Source: JADGGM01 sp035277485 (GTDB lineage: Bacteria > Gemmatimonadota > Gemmatimonadetes > Gemmatimonadales > Gemmatimonadaceae). Taken from it: 64,000 nucleotides of DNA. Within the stretch, counting starts at the first letter, position 1. Each line of letters starts with the position of its first letter. A program made the position numbers and the translations under genes. Shown here one piece after another: positions 34,390 through 44,040 of this stretch. The notes under the pieces were generated by a model. The model was not told the origin of the DNA, did no database searches, and saw only the letters and a program-made list of their open reading frames with translations. The stretch spans positions 5,304 to 69,303 of the forward strand of contig DATEKK010000134.1 of assembly GCA_035277485.1 (NCBI GenBank). The letters are read 5' to 3'.

Positions 34390-36653
34390 CTAACGAGCGG
34401 GGGCGGGGGCGGGGGCGGTCGGGCCGGCGACGCAGGAGTAGGACGAAGAACGGACGCAAGGCGGAGCTCGCCGATCGCAAGCAGCGCATCCTCACGCACG
34501 GTACGCCGTCGGTCACGTCGGGCATCGCCGATGCGATCGTGACCAAGGCCGAGAACATCTTCTTCCTCACGGATCCGTCGGGCTGCGTGCCGGTCGCGCC
34601 CGGTCACGGCCTGGGACTGTACTACCACGACTGCCGCTACCTGCGGGGCTACGAGGTTCTGTTAGGCAAAGAGCAGCCGACCATCCTCGCCGCCACCACG
34701 GACGACATCGGCCGCTCGGCGGTGCTCGAGCTGGCCAACCCGGACCTGCGCCTGGGCCGCGGCCGTCTCATCGCGCGCGAAACGGTGGGCATCCGGTGGA
34801 CGCGGACGCTGCACGGCGACACCCCCGGCCTGGACGACGTGCTCGAGCTCCGGAATCTTGGCCTCGAGCCGATCGTGCTCCCGCTGACGCTCGAGTTCGA
34901 CGCCCGGTTCGAGGATCTGTTCGCGGTGCGCGGGCTCTTCCAGCAAACGTTAGGCATTCGGCGCGCCCCGCGGTGGAGCGGGCGGTCGCTCACGCTGTCG
35001 TACGACGGACACGACCGCTGCCGGCGCACGCTGGCGATCACGTTCTCGCGTGCCCCTGAGAGCCGCGGCCGCCAGACGGCGCGGTTCGCGATCCGCCTGG
35101 CGCCGCGGCGCGCGGTTACGTTAGGCGTGAGGCTGCGCATCGATGAGCGCGCGGCGAGCCATGCCGCCGGCCGCGTCTCCGTACGCACGTACAGCACGCA
35201 CCAGGCCGCGCCGCATCGCGCGCTCGCGCAGACGCCGCGCACGAGCATCGCGTCGGACCACGCGCTCCTCGACGCCGTGCTCGCGCGCTCGTTCGCCGAT
35301 CTGCGCCTGCTGCGCAGCAGTATCAGCGGCGACGAATACTACGCCGCCGGCGTCCCGTGGTTCGCCACGCTCTTCGGACGCGACGCGGCCATCACCGCGA
35401 TCCAGATGTTGGCGTACGAGCCGCGCATCGCCGAGCAGACGGCGCGGCTCCTCGCCGCCTACCAGGCGCGCGACACCAATCAATGGCGCGACGAACAGCC
35501 CGGCAAAATCCTCCACTCCATTCGCGTTGGCGAGATGGCGCGGCTCGGCCTCATTCCGCACACGCCGTACTACGGCTCGGTGGACGCGACGCCGTTGTTC
35601 CTGATTCTCATGGCGCGCCATGCGATGTGGACCGGCGATCTGTCGCTGTTCCGCGAGCTGCGCGAGCACGTCGACCTCGCGCTCACGTGGATGACCGACG
35701 GCGCGGACTCGAACGGCGATGGATACATCGACTACGTCAGCACGTCCGAACACGGTCTCATCAACCAGGGGTGGAAAGATTCCGGCGACGCTATCGTCAC
35801 GGCGTCGGGCAAGCTTGCGTCGCCGCCGATCGCGTTGGCTGAAGTCCAGGGGTACGCGTTTCTCGCGCGCATTCTGATCGCGGATGTGTACGAGCGTGCG
35901 GGCGATCCGACACGCGCCATGACGCTGCGCGCCGAAGCCGAAGCGCTGCGCGGACGCTTCGAGCGCGACTTCTGGCTCGCGAACTTGGACTGCTACGCCC
36001 TGGCGCTCGAGCGCGACGCGCGTCCGCTCGCCGTCGTGACGTCTAACGCCGGCCAGGTGCTGTGGTCGCACATCGCGCGGCCCGCGCGCGCGCGTCGCGT
36101 GGCCAAGTGCATGATGTCGCCCGACATGTTTTCGGGTTGGGGGATTCGCACGCTGTCCACCCGCGCGAGGCGCTTCAACCCCGTGGGCTACCACCTGGGC
36201 ACCGTGTGGCCGCACGACAACGCGCTCATCGCGACCGGCTTCCGGCACTACGGGCTCGACGCCGCGGCGCGGCGCGTGTTCGACAGCCTGCTGCGCACGG
36301 CCGCGTTCTTTGGGTCGTATCGCCTGCCGGAAGTGTTCGCGGGATTCTCGACCAGCGAGTTCCGAACGCCGGTGCGCTATCCCGTCGCGTGCCACCCGCA
36401 AGCGTGGGCGGCGGGCGCGGTGCCCTACCTGCTGGGCGCTCTGTTAGGCCTCGAGCCCGACGGATTCGCGGGTCACCTCCGCGTAGTGCGGCCGACCTTG
36501 CCCGATGGCGTGAACCGGCTCGACGTCCGCAATCTTCCGGTGGGCAAGTCGCGCATCTCGATCCGCTTCACGCGAACCAAGAAACACCGTGTGGCCGTGG
36601 ACCTGCTCTCGGCGACGGGCACGGTGGAGCTGGTGGTCGAGGAACGCGCCTAA
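34386..36653 (+). CDS. Amylo-alpha-1,6-glucosidase / glycogen-debranching-like protein
   Basis: A 755-residue protein of the 'amylo-alpha-1,6-glucosidase' group. It has an N-terminal GDE_N_bis-type beta domain (GHGLGLYYHDCRYLRGYEVLLG) and a C-terminal (alpha/alpha)6 barrel with GVPWFATLFGRDAAITAIQML, IDYVSTSEHGLINQGWKDSGDAI, AEVQGYAFLARIL and PVGYHLGTVWPHDNALIA. The Asp/Glu in GWKDS and EVQGYA are likely catalytic or structural. The first 20 residues are Arg/Lys-rich. It probably acts on alpha-glucans or glucosylglycerate-type solutes. Coupled (ATGA) to the upstream gene; convergent with mutS. Confidence 0.82.
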   Translation: MTNERGRGRGRSGRRRRSRTKNGRKAELADRKQRILTHGTPSVTSGIADAIVTKAENIFFLTDPSGCVPVAPGHGLGLYYHDCRYLRGYEVLLGKEQPTILAATTDDIGRSAVLELANPDLRLGRGRLIARETVGIRWTRTLHGDTPGLDDVLELRNLGLEPIVLPLTLEFDARFEDLFAVRGLFQQTLGIRRAPRWSGRSLTLSYDGHDRCRRTLAITFSRAPESRGRQTARFAIRLAPRRAVTLGVRLRIDERAASHAAGRVSVRTYSTHQAAPHRALAQTPRTSIASDHALLDAVLARSFADLRLLRSSISGDEYYAAGVPWFATLFGRDAAITAIQMLAYEPRIAEQTARLLAAYQARDTNQWRDEQPGKILHSIRVGEMARLGLIPHTPYYGSVDATPLFLILMARHAMWTGDLSLFRELREHVDLALTWMTDGADSNGDGYIDYVSTSEHGLINQGWKDSGDAIVTASGKLASPPIALAEVQGYAFLARILIADVYERAGDPTRAMTLRAEAEALRGRFERDFWLANLDCYALALERDARPLAVVTSNAGQVLWSHIARPARARRVAKCMMSPDMFSGWGIRTLSTRARRFNPVGYHLGTVWPHDNALIATGFRHYGLDAAARRVFDSLLRTAAFFGSYRLPEVFAGFSTSEFRTPVRYPVACHPQAWAAGAVPYLLGALLGLEPDGFAGHLRVVRPTLPDGVNRLDVRNLPVGKSRISIRFTRTKKHRVAVDLLSATGTVELVVEERA

Positions 36654-36663
36654 CGGAGCGGCG

Positions 36664-39258
36664 TCAGGCAGTCGGGCGGCGCGCCGCCTCGACGAGGGCG
36701 GCAAGCCGGTCGAGTGCCTGGCGCGGCGTGAGGTCGTCGGGCTCGATGCCGCGCAGCATGTCCACCACCGGATGCGGCGCGTCCGCGAACAACGCGAGCT
36801 GCTCCGGCGGCGCCGCCCCACGCGCGGGCGCCACCAGGTGGCCGCCTTCCAGCCGGTGCAGCACCTCGCGCGCCCGCGCCAGCACCGGCGCGGGCAGTCC
36901 CGCCAGCCGCCCCACTTCGATGCCGTACGACCGATCGGCGCCGCCGGCGGCGAGCGTGTGCAGAAACAGCACCTGGTCGCCGACCTCGCGCACCATCACG
37001 TTATAGTTACGAACTGCTACTAATTCGTCGGCGAGCTGCGTCAGCTCGTGGTAGTGCGTCGCGAACACCGTCTTGCAGCCCACGCGGTCGTGCAGGTGCT
37101 CGCTCACCGCCCACGCGATCGACACGCCGTCGTACGTCGATGTGCCGCGGCCGATCTCGTCGAGCAGCACGAGGCTGCGCCGCGTCGCCGTGTGCAGGAT
37201 CGCGCTCGTCTCGGCCATCTCGACCATGAACGTGGATTGGCCGCGGACGAGGTTGTCGCTCGCGCCCACGCGCGTGAACACGCGATCGGCGATGCCGACG
37301 CGCGCGAGAGAGGCCGGCACGAAGCTGCCCATTTGCGCCATGAGCACGATGAGCCCGATCTGTCGCAGGATCGTCGACTTGCCCGCCATGTTGGGCCCGG
37401 TGAGGATGATCACGCGCGCCCCTTCATCGAGCGACAAATCGTTCGGGATGAACTTGTCGCGCGGCATCATGCGCTCGACCACCGGATGCCGGCCGGCCAC
37501 GATCTCGAGGTCGAACTCCTCGGTCATCGTCGGCCTAACGTAACCTTCCCGCTCGGCGACCTCGGCGAGCGATGCGAGCACATCCAGCGTCGCGACGATG
37601 CCTGCGACGCGCTGCAGGCGCGACACCTGCGTGCCGGCGCGCGTGCGCAGCGCCTCGAACAACGACCGTTCGCGCACCTCGAGCCGCTCCGACGCCGTCA
37701 GTACTTTCTCCTCGTACTCCTTGAGCTCGGGCGTCACGTAGCGCTCTTCGCCCGCCAGCGTTTGACGCCGCTGGTAATGCTCCGGCACGAGATGCCGGTT
37801 GGCGTTCGTGATTGAGATGTAGTAGCCGAATACTTTGTTGTAGCCGACCTTGAGCGACGTGATACCCGTTCGCTCGCGCTCCGCCGTCTGGATGCGCGCA
37901 ATGGCGTCCTTGCTCCCGTCGCGCAGCGCGCGCAGTTCGTCGAGCTCCGCGTCCACGCCATCGCGGATCACGCGCTCGTCGCCCACCGCGACCGGCGGCG
38001 CGTCCACGAGCGTGGCCGCTAAGTCCTGGGCGAGATCGGCGCACGGGTCCCATCGCGCCAGCATGTCGGCCACGAGCGCCGCCGATGCGACGCGGCGCGC
38101 GGCCTGCTCGACCGCCGGCAGCGCGCCCAGGGACGTGCCTAACGCACCGAGCTCGCGCGGCGTGGCGCGCGCCGCCGCCGCTTTCCCGGCCAGGCGCTCC
38201 ACATCGCGCACGTCATCGAGCGCGGCGCGCAGCGCGGCGCGCGCGAGCGAGTCCGACGCCAGCGCGCCCACCGCATCCAGCCGCGCGTCGATGGCCCCGC
38301 GTTGGGCGAGCGGCGCCAGCAACCACTGGCGCAGGAGCCGCGCGCCCATCGGCGTCGTGGTGCGGTCCAACACGGCGAGCAGCGTGCCCGCCGTCCCGCC
38401 TCCACGCAGCGATTCCACCAGCTCGAGGTTGCGGCGTGTCATGTCGTCGAGCGGCATCGAGCTGCCGTCGCGCTCCACGATCGGCGTCGCGAGATGCGGC
38501 AGACCCGATGGCTGCAGCTCGCGCAGATATCGAACGAGCGCACCGGCCGCGCCCACCGCCGGCGCCTCGTCGTGGCCGATGCCGAATCCCTCGAGGGACG
38601 CGACGCCGTACTGCCGCGCGAGCTCGTCGGACGCCAGCGCCGGATCGAATTCCCACGCGTCGCGCTCGGTGACTAACGCATCTTCGTCGCGCGATGAGGC
38701 AGCGCGAAACGCGCCGGCGGGCGATCCGCGTGCCACCAGAATCTCGCTCGGCGCAAGACGCGCGAGCACCGCCGGTGCGTCGGCCGCCGTCGATCGAATG
38801 AGCCGCAGCTCGCCGGTCGACAGGTCGGCGGCCGCGATACCGATGACTGACGCGTCAGCGCACACCGCGCACAGATAGTTGTTGAACGCGCCGTCGAGCA
38901 GATCGTCCGAGAACGCGGCGCCGGGCGTGATCGTTTCCACCACTTCGCGCCGCACGATGCCCTTGGCGAGTTTCGGATCTTCCACCTGCTCGCAGATCGC
39001 GACGCGGTGGCCCTGCTCGACCAGCCGGCGCAGATAGTCGTTCAGCGCTTTGACGGGCACGCCCGCGAGCGGCACCTCCGCCGCACCGCCGTTGTTCCGG
39101 CTCGTCAGCGTTAGGCCGAGGGCGCGCGAGCCGAGCTCGGCGTCCTCGTAGAACATCTCGTAGAAATCTCCCATCCGAAAGAGCAGAATCGCGTCCTGGT
39201 GGCGCGCCTTGATCTCCCGGTACTGCTGCATCAACGGCGTGGCCGTCTCGCGGCTCAC
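36664..39258 (-). CDS. mutS: DNA mismatch repair protein MutS
   Basis: An 864-residue MutS. Order: mismatch-binding domain with FRMGDFYEMFYEDA (Phe-x-Glu wedge), connector, lever/clamp, and C-terminal ATPase with Walker A GPNMAGKSTILRQ, the RGQSTFMVEM signature and LLDEIGRGTSTYDG. The GTG start overlaps the upstream TPR/SPOR gene stop (GTGA). A spurious extension of the frame by 140 codons lies inside that gene. It recognises base mismatches and small loops. MutL is not in the window. Confidence 0.96.
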   Translation of the reverse strand: MSRETATPLMQQYREIKARHQDAILLFRMGDFYEMFYEDAELGSRALGLTLTSRNNGGAAEVPLAGVPVKALNDYLRRLVEQGHRVAICEQVEDPKLAKGIVRREVVETITPGAAFSDDLLDGAFNNYLCAVCADASVIGIAAADLSTGELRLIRSTAADAPAVLARLAPSEILVARGSPAGAFRAASSRDEDALVTERDAWEFDPALASDELARQYGVASLEGFGIGHDEAPAVGAAGALVRYLRELQPSGLPHLATPIVERDGSSMPLDDMTRRNLELVESLRGGGTAGTLLAVLDRTTTPMGARLLRQWLLAPLAQRGAIDARLDAVGALASDSLARAALRAALDDVRDVERLAGKAAAARATPRELGALGTSLGALPAVEQAARRVASAALVADMLARWDPCADLAQDLAATLVDAPPVAVGDERVIRDGVDAELDELRALRDGSKDAIARIQTAERERTGITSLKVGYNKVFGYYISITNANRHLVPEHYQRRQTLAGEERYVTPELKEYEEKVLTASERLEVRERSLFEALRTRAGTQVSRLQRVAGIVATLDVLASLAEVAEREGYVRPTMTEEFDLEIVAGRHPVVERMMPRDKFIPNDLSLDEGARVIILTGPNMAGKSTILRQIGLIVLMAQMGSFVPASLARVGIADRVFTRVGASDNLVRGQSTFMVEMAETSAILHTATRRSLVLLDEIGRGTSTYDGVSIAWAVSEHLHDRVGCKTVFATHYHELTQLADELVAVRNYNVMVREVGDQVLFLHTLAAGGADRSYGIEVGRLAGLPAPVLARAREVLHRLEGGHLVAPARGAAPPEQLALFADAPHPVVDMLRGIEPDDLTPRQALDRLAALVEAARRPTA

Positions 39259-40247
39259 GGCGTCTCCGCGCTCGTCACATAGGCGGTCAGCTTCTTCGCG
39301 CGCATCGCACGCACGGCCGCATCCGCATCGGCGCGCGTCGCGTAACGCCCCACGCGCACGCGGAACGGTTTTGCCGTGCCCACCACGCGGGCCGGATACC
39401 CGCGCGCCACGAGCACGTCGCGCAGCCCGTTGGCCGACGCGAGCGTCGAGAACGCGGCCACTTGAATCGTGTACCGGCCGTGCGCCGACGTGCCGCTCGT
39501 CGCCTGCGGCGGAGCCGTCTGCGGCGCAGACGTCGCGCTCCGACTCGGCGCCTGCGTAGTCGTCGCCTTGGCCGTCGTGTCCACGCCCTGGCAGCGCTGC
39601 TGGAGATAGCCGATCTGGTTGGCGAGCTCCACTTCGCTGGATGGCGTTAGGCGAGACGCGTCGGCCAGCCGGGCGCACCCGGCCGGCAGATTGCCCTCAT
39701 CGAGCAGCGTGCGCGCTACCCAGAACGCCGCGCGCGGACGATTCGGACTGTCCGGATGCTCGACGACGATGCGCTGCAGGTGCGCCACCGCCTGATCGCG
39801 ATCGCCGCGCGCGAGCTCGAGCTGCGCGAGCCGCATCAACGCATCGGCGCTCCGCGCCGACGCAGGATACGTCACGATGATCGTGCGCAGATCACGCTCG
39901 GCGTCCGCCGCGGTCGCGGCGACCACCGCCCGCCAGTACAACGCGTCCACGTACTCCGCCGAACCGGGCGGCGCCGAGTCGAGCTTCCGCCCGACTAACG
40001 CACGGGCGGAATCGCCGCGCCCTTCGGCGGCGAGCCGTTGGGCAGCACGAAAAATGGTGTCGTTCCCGGTGGAATCGGCGCGCGCGGTAGTCTGGCGCTG
40101 GGAGTCTTGCCGGACCGAGTCCGGATGTGCGACCGCAATCGGCGCCGAATCCGCGTGCGCGGAATCCGCGTGTGCCGTGTCGCTCGTCTGTCCCCACGCG
40201 AGCGTCGGCACCAGCAGAATCATACCCAGGGCACAGCGTATCGTCAT
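39255..40247 (-). CDS. TPR and SPOR-domain periplasmic protein
   Basis: A 330-residue secreted protein with signal peptide ending AWGQ. It then has an Asp/Ala-rich low-complexity stretch with imperfect HADSA repeats, three TPR-like repeats (YWRAVVAATAADAERDLRTIIVTYP, ADALMRLAQLELARGDRDQAVAHL), a Thr/Ala-Pro linker and a C-terminal SPOR domain (GRYTIQVAAFSTLASANGLRDVLVARGYPARV). SPOR domains bind denuded peptidoglycan at division sites. It could help coordinate envelope division, like CpoB, but this is inference. Confidence 0.85.
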   Translation of the reverse strand: MTIRCALGMILLVPTLAWGQTSDTAHADSAHADSAPIAVAHPDSVRQDSQRQTTARADSTGNDTIFRAAQRLAAEGRGDSARALVGRKLDSAPPGSAEYVDALYWRAVVAATAADAERDLRTIIVTYPASARSADALMRLAQLELARGDRDQAVAHLQRIVVEHPDSPNRPRAAFWVARTLLDEGNLPAGCARLADASRLTPSSEVELANQIGYLQQRCQGVDTTAKATTTQAPSRSATSAPQTAPPQATSGTSAHGRYTIQVAAFSTLASANGLRDVLVARGYPARVVGTAKPFRVRVGRYATRADADAAVRAMRAKKLTAYVTSAETP

Positions 40248-40266
40248 GGCGGGAGATGGTTAGGCG

Positions 40267-41343
40267 TCAGGCGACGGCGCGTCGGGCCGGCTCCCCGCCG
40301 GCGGCGCACATCGACAACACGAGTCGCGCGAGGATCTCTTCATCGGACGATACCCGCGTCTCCTTCAACGCGATGTCCGCGGCGAGGAGCGCCTCCATGG
40401 CGCGATCGAGCGCCGCCTCGTCCCACGCATCGATCGCTGCCGCCCACGACCTCACCGCCTCACTCCACGGCCGCCCCGTGTACGCGCCGCCGGCGCTCTT
40501 GAGCAGCTCGTAATACTCGCGCTCGAGCCGGCCCGCCGACATCCCGCGCCCGCGCATCGCACGCCCCCACGCCAGCGCCTGCGTCTGGGTCGTCAGCGCC
40601 ATCACGACCGGCACCGCGGAAATCTTGGGCTGGTCGAGCACGTGTCTCAACAACGCCAACGCACGCGGCGCGTCGCGCCGAGCGACGAGGTCGAGGAAGT
40701 CGCCTAACGTCTCGCCGCGTCGCACGCCCACCACCGCCGTCACCGCCTGCTCGTCGATCGGGCCGCCGTTCGTGTAGCTCGCGAGCTTGTCCAGCTCGCC
40801 CGCCAGCGCGGCCAGATCGTTCCCCGCGTGATCGAACAAGAGCGCCGCCGCCGCGTCGGCGACCGATACGCCTAACACAGCCTGCGCGTGGTGCACGATC
40901 CACTTGGGCACGCGGTTGCCCGTCAACGGCTCCGTCTCGAGCGAGAACGTGCGCTGCACGAGCGATCGGTCGGGCTTCCCGCGCTCACCGGGTCCGAACA
41001 CGAGAACGAGTACGATGTCGCTGGTCTTCGATGCGGGCTGCTCGAGAAAATGATCGACAACGGCCCGCACATCCTTGCGCATGGATCCCGCATCGCGCAC
41101 GAGCACGACGCGCCGTTCCGCCATCATCGGCGGCGTGGCGAGCAGCGATGCGAGTGCTTCCGCTGTGACCGAAGCCGCATCACGAATGTCGAGATTGAAA
41201 TCGCGCGTCGCCGGATCGAGCGCGGCGGCGAGCAGCTGGCGCACCGCCGCGTCCTTCAGGAATTCTTCGTCGCCGTGAATGCTGTACGCGCGTTCGAAGG
41301 AGCGCGACGCGATGGATTTATAGAAGGCGCGATCGTCCGGCAT
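40267..41343 (-). CDS. holA: DNA polymerase III subunit delta
   Basis: A 358-residue HolA. N-terminal YSIHGDEEFLKDAAVRQLL and the RRVVLVRDAGSM strand are typical. The central GNDLAALAGELDKLASY and C-terminal helical collar region follow. It opens the sliding clamp as part of the clamp loader. Located between the TPR/SPOR gene and the zinc-finger anti-sigma-like gene. Confidence 0.9.
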   Translation of the reverse strand: MPDDRAFYKSIASRSFERAYSIHGDEEFLKDAAVRQLLAAALDPATRDFNLDIRDAASVTAEALASLLATPPMMAERRVVLVRDAGSMRKDVRAVVDHFLEQPASKTSDIVLVLVFGPGERGKPDRSLVQRTFSLETEPLTGNRVPKWIVHHAQAVLGVSVADAAAALLFDHAGNDLAALAGELDKLASYTNGGPIDEQAVTAVVGVRRGETLGDFLDLVARRDAPRALALLRHVLDQPKISAVPVVMALTTQTQALAWGRAMRGRGMSAGRLEREYYELLKSAGGAYTGRPWSEAVRSWAAAIDAWDEAALDRAMEALLAADIALKETRVSSDEEILARLVLSMCAAGGEPARRAVA

Positions 41344-41370
41344 AGCGGCGAATATAACGCGCGCGGGCTG

Positions 41371-41895
41371 CTACCGTCCCAACTCCTCCGCCGCGAAATG
41401 CTCCTGCGCCTGCTCGGCCATCACCGCGGCCGGCCACACCGGCAGACCCATCGATGCCGACGCCACGAACGCCGAGTTGACTCCCGATGGCGATTCGGTG
41501 GGCGTCATTGGCGGACGCACGGCGATGACAGGCGGCAGCCGGAGATCGCGCGCCGGTTGGGCAACGTCGAACACCATCGCGGCAATGAATCCGACGATCA
41601 CGACGCTCGCCGCAGTGGCCAAAAACGATCCGACGCCCGGACCGCGGTAATGCTCCGCGCGGGCGTCGACTTCCTGTGCATCCAGAAGCTTTTGATTCAG
41701 GCGATCGAGAAAATCGGCTGACGGCTCCAACGCGGGCAGGTTACGCAGCACCATTAAGCCACGCCGCATCGCCGTGTCGTACCGGGAACAGCGCACGCAC
41801 TCGGCGAGATGCAACTGCATCTCGACCACGTCATGCGAGTTCAGCGTATCGTCGAGAAACGCCGGATGCAGATCACGGAATTCGCGGCAAATCAT
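41371..41895 (-). CDS. Putative zinc-finger anti-sigma factor
   Basis: A 174-residue protein. Residues 1-45 contain a HxxxCxxC zinc-finger (HLAECVRC) as in ZAS-type anti-sigma factors. One membrane helix follows around residue 95 (FLATAASVVIVGFIAAMVF), and then a Pro-rich periplasmic segment. It is likely to hold an ECF sigma factor at the membrane. The ECF sigma gene at 43029-43664 is on the same strand, but an opposite-strand gene lies between them. The ATG at 41895 is the family-like start; the frame to 42045 is longer without support. Confidence 0.72.
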   Translation of the reverse strand: MICREFRDLHPAFLDDTLNSHDVVEMQLHLAECVRCSRYDTAMRRGLMVLRNLPALEPSADFLDRLNQKLLDAQEVDARAEHYRGPGVGSFLATAASVVIVGFIAAMVFDVAQPARDLRLPPVIAVRPPMTPTESPSGVNSAFVASASMGLPVWPAAVMAEQAQEHFAAEELGR

Positions 41896-42310
41896 AGGTG
41901 CGGTCGAGCTCCACAGCGTGACGACTGGCAAGGGATACCCGATCGCGTGCACCGGGTTCCGGTGCCTACGATGTACGCGGGTTTGTTCGCCCGGAAGAGG
42001 CCCTAACGACGCTGAGCTCGCAAGGACGAGCGTGCACCGGCGCAAACACGAGGTGCGAGAAATGCAGCGCTAGTGGGAATGCGGCGCGCCGCCGACAGGG
42101 CGAGCCGCGCGGCCGCGCATCGCGCGCCGGCCGCACGCTGGGAAACGCCGCGCTCGCTCACACAACGGGACGCGGCGGACAATGCTTGTGATGCGTGACG
42201 CCCGTCCTGGCCTGAGATGGCGAGTACACCCAATCGCCCCGATGTCTCCTCTAGCGAAGGCATCTCCTGCCGAGCTCCAGACCGTGCTGGCGCGCGCAAT
42301 GGAGGATCGT

Positions 42311-42961
42311 ATGAGCACCCAAATCGGCGTACACGAACACGCCATCGTTCATGAGGCCGAGAGTGCCGCGGCAACCGAGTCCATCACTGGAGCGATCGCC
42401 GTCGTGCTAGCCATTCTGGGCTTGATCGGCGTGCTGACCGGCCTGTTCGCTGCGATCTCGACCATCGCGGTCGGCGTCGCGCTCGCGGTCGCCGGCAGCG
42501 CACTCGCGGCCCACTACACTCGGACGCTCAGTGGGAACGAGCTCGTATTCGAGCGGCACGAAGGCGAGCGCGGGATGAGGATGGAAGCGCTCGCCTCGGT
42601 TGGCGGCGTCGTATTGGGCATCCTCGCGCTCATCGGCATAAGCCCGATCGCGCTCTTGCCCATCGCCGCCATCGTGCTCGGCGGGGCCTTGCTCATGGTC
42701 GGCGGCTCGGCCGCACGCGTGGAATCGATCACGCGCTCGCAGGTCGCGACGGGCACGGGGCACATCGTGCTCGAGCACGCGCCCTATGTCGCCACCGGCT
42801 CCGACTTGCTCGTGGGGGTGGGCGCCATTGTGTTAGGCATCTTGGGTCTCAGCGGACATGCTCCGATCACCCTGGCGCTCATCGCGATGTTGGGCATCGG
42901 CGCGGCCGTGCTGCTGAACGGCTCCACGATCGCCGCGCGGCTCTTCGGCCTGGTCAGCTGA
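42311..42961 (+). CDS. Membrane protein with three internal repeats, unknown function
   Basis: A 216-residue protein with six predicted helices, as three copies of a two-helix unit: VVLAILGLIGVLTGLFAAISTIAVGVALAVAGSALA, VVLGILALIG-ISPIALLPIAAIVLGGALLMVGGSAA, and IVLGILGLSG-HAPITLALIAMLGIGAAVLLNGSTIA. Each unit ends at a Gly-Ser turn and is separated by a soluble linker. No domain was recognised. GGAGGATCG precedes the ATG at 42311. The 415-base region 41896-42310 upstream shows no clear gene. Confidence 0.68.
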   Translation: MSTQIGVHEHAIVHEAESAAATESITGAIAVVLAILGLIGVLTGLFAAISTIAVGVALAVAGSALAAHYTRTLSGNELVFERHEGERGMRMEALASVGGVVLGILALIGISPIALLPIAAIVLGGALLMVGGSAARVESITRSQVATGTGHIVLEHAPYVATGSDLLVGVGAIVLGILGLSGHAPITLALIAMLGIGAAVLLNGSTIAARLFGLVS

Positions 42962-42972
42962 CCGAAACGCAA

Positions 42973-42999
42973 CGGGCGGAGCCCACGTGGCCCCGCCCG
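42973..42999. terminator. Hairpin between convergent genes
   Basis: An 11-bp stem with one mismatch (CGGGCGGAGCC, 42973-42983, with GGCCCCGCCCG, 42989-42999) and a 5-base loop. It separates the repeat membrane gene from the ECF sigma gene. Confidence 0.5.
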
Positions 43000-43028
43000 C
43001 TGCGCTCCCCACCCGTCCCTGCCTAACG

Positions 43029-43664
43029 CTATCGCAGCGCCGGCTCGATGATCGCGGCGAATGCGTTCCGCGCGCGGTTGAGCCGCGACTTGACCGTTCC
43101 CAGATTGCAGCCGGTGATCTCGGCGATCTCCTCGTACGACTTGCCCTCGAGCTCCCGCAGAATGAACACCTGCCGGTGATGCTCGGGCAGCTGCGCCACC
43201 GAGCTCTCGACCAGCTCCCGCAGATGACGCTTCCGATACAGGTCGTCCGGGCGCGAGACGTGATCCTCGAACTGCAACGGCCGGTCGTCATCCTGCCAGT
43301 TCTTGCGGATGGTTTGGAAGAACACGAGCGGACTGCGCGAGCGATTGCGGAGCTCGTTCTTGGCCAGGTTCGACGCGATGGTGTATACCCACGTCGAGAA
43401 CTTCTTCGACCGATCGAAGCGATGCAGGTGGCGATACACCCGGATGAAGACCTCCTGCACCAGGTCCTCCGCCCGCTCGCGATCGCCGATCGTTCGATAA
43501 ATGAAGTTGAGCAGCCGGGTCTGGTAGCGCTCCACCAGCACTTGAAAGGCGCGCTCCTCGCCGCCGAGGAACTCGGTGACGAGCGCCGAGTCATCCAGCG
43601 CGTGTAGGCGCTCGCGAACTGGAACCGGCGATTCGATGGCGTGCCGAAGTGCGACGTCAGCCAT
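43029..43664 (-). CDS. ECF sigma factor (RpoE/SigW type)
   Basis: A 211-residue sigma-70 family extracytoplasmic-function factor. Region 2: ERAEDLVQEVFIRVYRHLHRFDRSKKFSTWVYTIASNLAKNELRN, including the -10 binding and melting motifs. Region 4: LPEHHRQVFILRELEGKSYEEIAEITGCNLGTVKSRLNRAR. The N-terminus is slightly extended. Its likely partner, the zinc-finger protein at 41371-41895, lies beyond a gene on the other strand. Confidence 0.9.
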   Translation of the reverse strand: MADVALRHAIESPVPVRERLHALDDSALVTEFLGGEERAFQVLVERYQTRLLNFIYRTIGDRERAEDLVQEVFIRVYRHLHRFDRSKKFSTWVYTIASNLAKNELRNRSRSPLVFFQTIRKNWQDDDRPLQFEDHVSRPDDLYRKRHLRELVESSVAQLPEHHRQVFILRELEGKSYEEIAEITGCNLGTVKSRLNRARNAFAAIIEPALR

Positions 43665-44040
43665 TGCTACTCCCCGACCATTGAAGGGTTCGCTCTATTC
43701 GAGAGACGAAACGCCACGCGGTCGTGCACACATTCCGCGACACTCGAAAAGGCATGGCCCGTGCCCGAGCCGCCGTGGATTCCACGCGCCGCGTAACACG
43801 ATGCCTGACAACAATTTGCCTTGAGCCTGCCATCCGATGGAAAATAGTTGGTTCGGTGCGGGCGTGTCTACTTTCGGAGACGAAAGCCGCGAGACGATGG
43901 GACACGTTTGCAAACTCAGGGGTACTAGATCGCCGCGCGAGCACGTCTAGTTTGACCAGCCACAACTGGAAACAGTTGCCGCGCGCCTAACTGATCAGTC
44001 TGTCACCGTTGTCCTCCCGCTCCCGAAAGGGCGCCCACCC

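Noticed and set aside
39258..39678. 140-codon extension of MutS
   Set aside because: Lies inside the SPOR gene; GTG at 39258 in a GTGA overlap matches the MutS N-terminus.
41896..42310. Possible small gene in the 415-base gap
   Set aside because: Open frames exist, but none has a ribosome site or protein-like composition; treated as upstream region of the repeat membrane protein.
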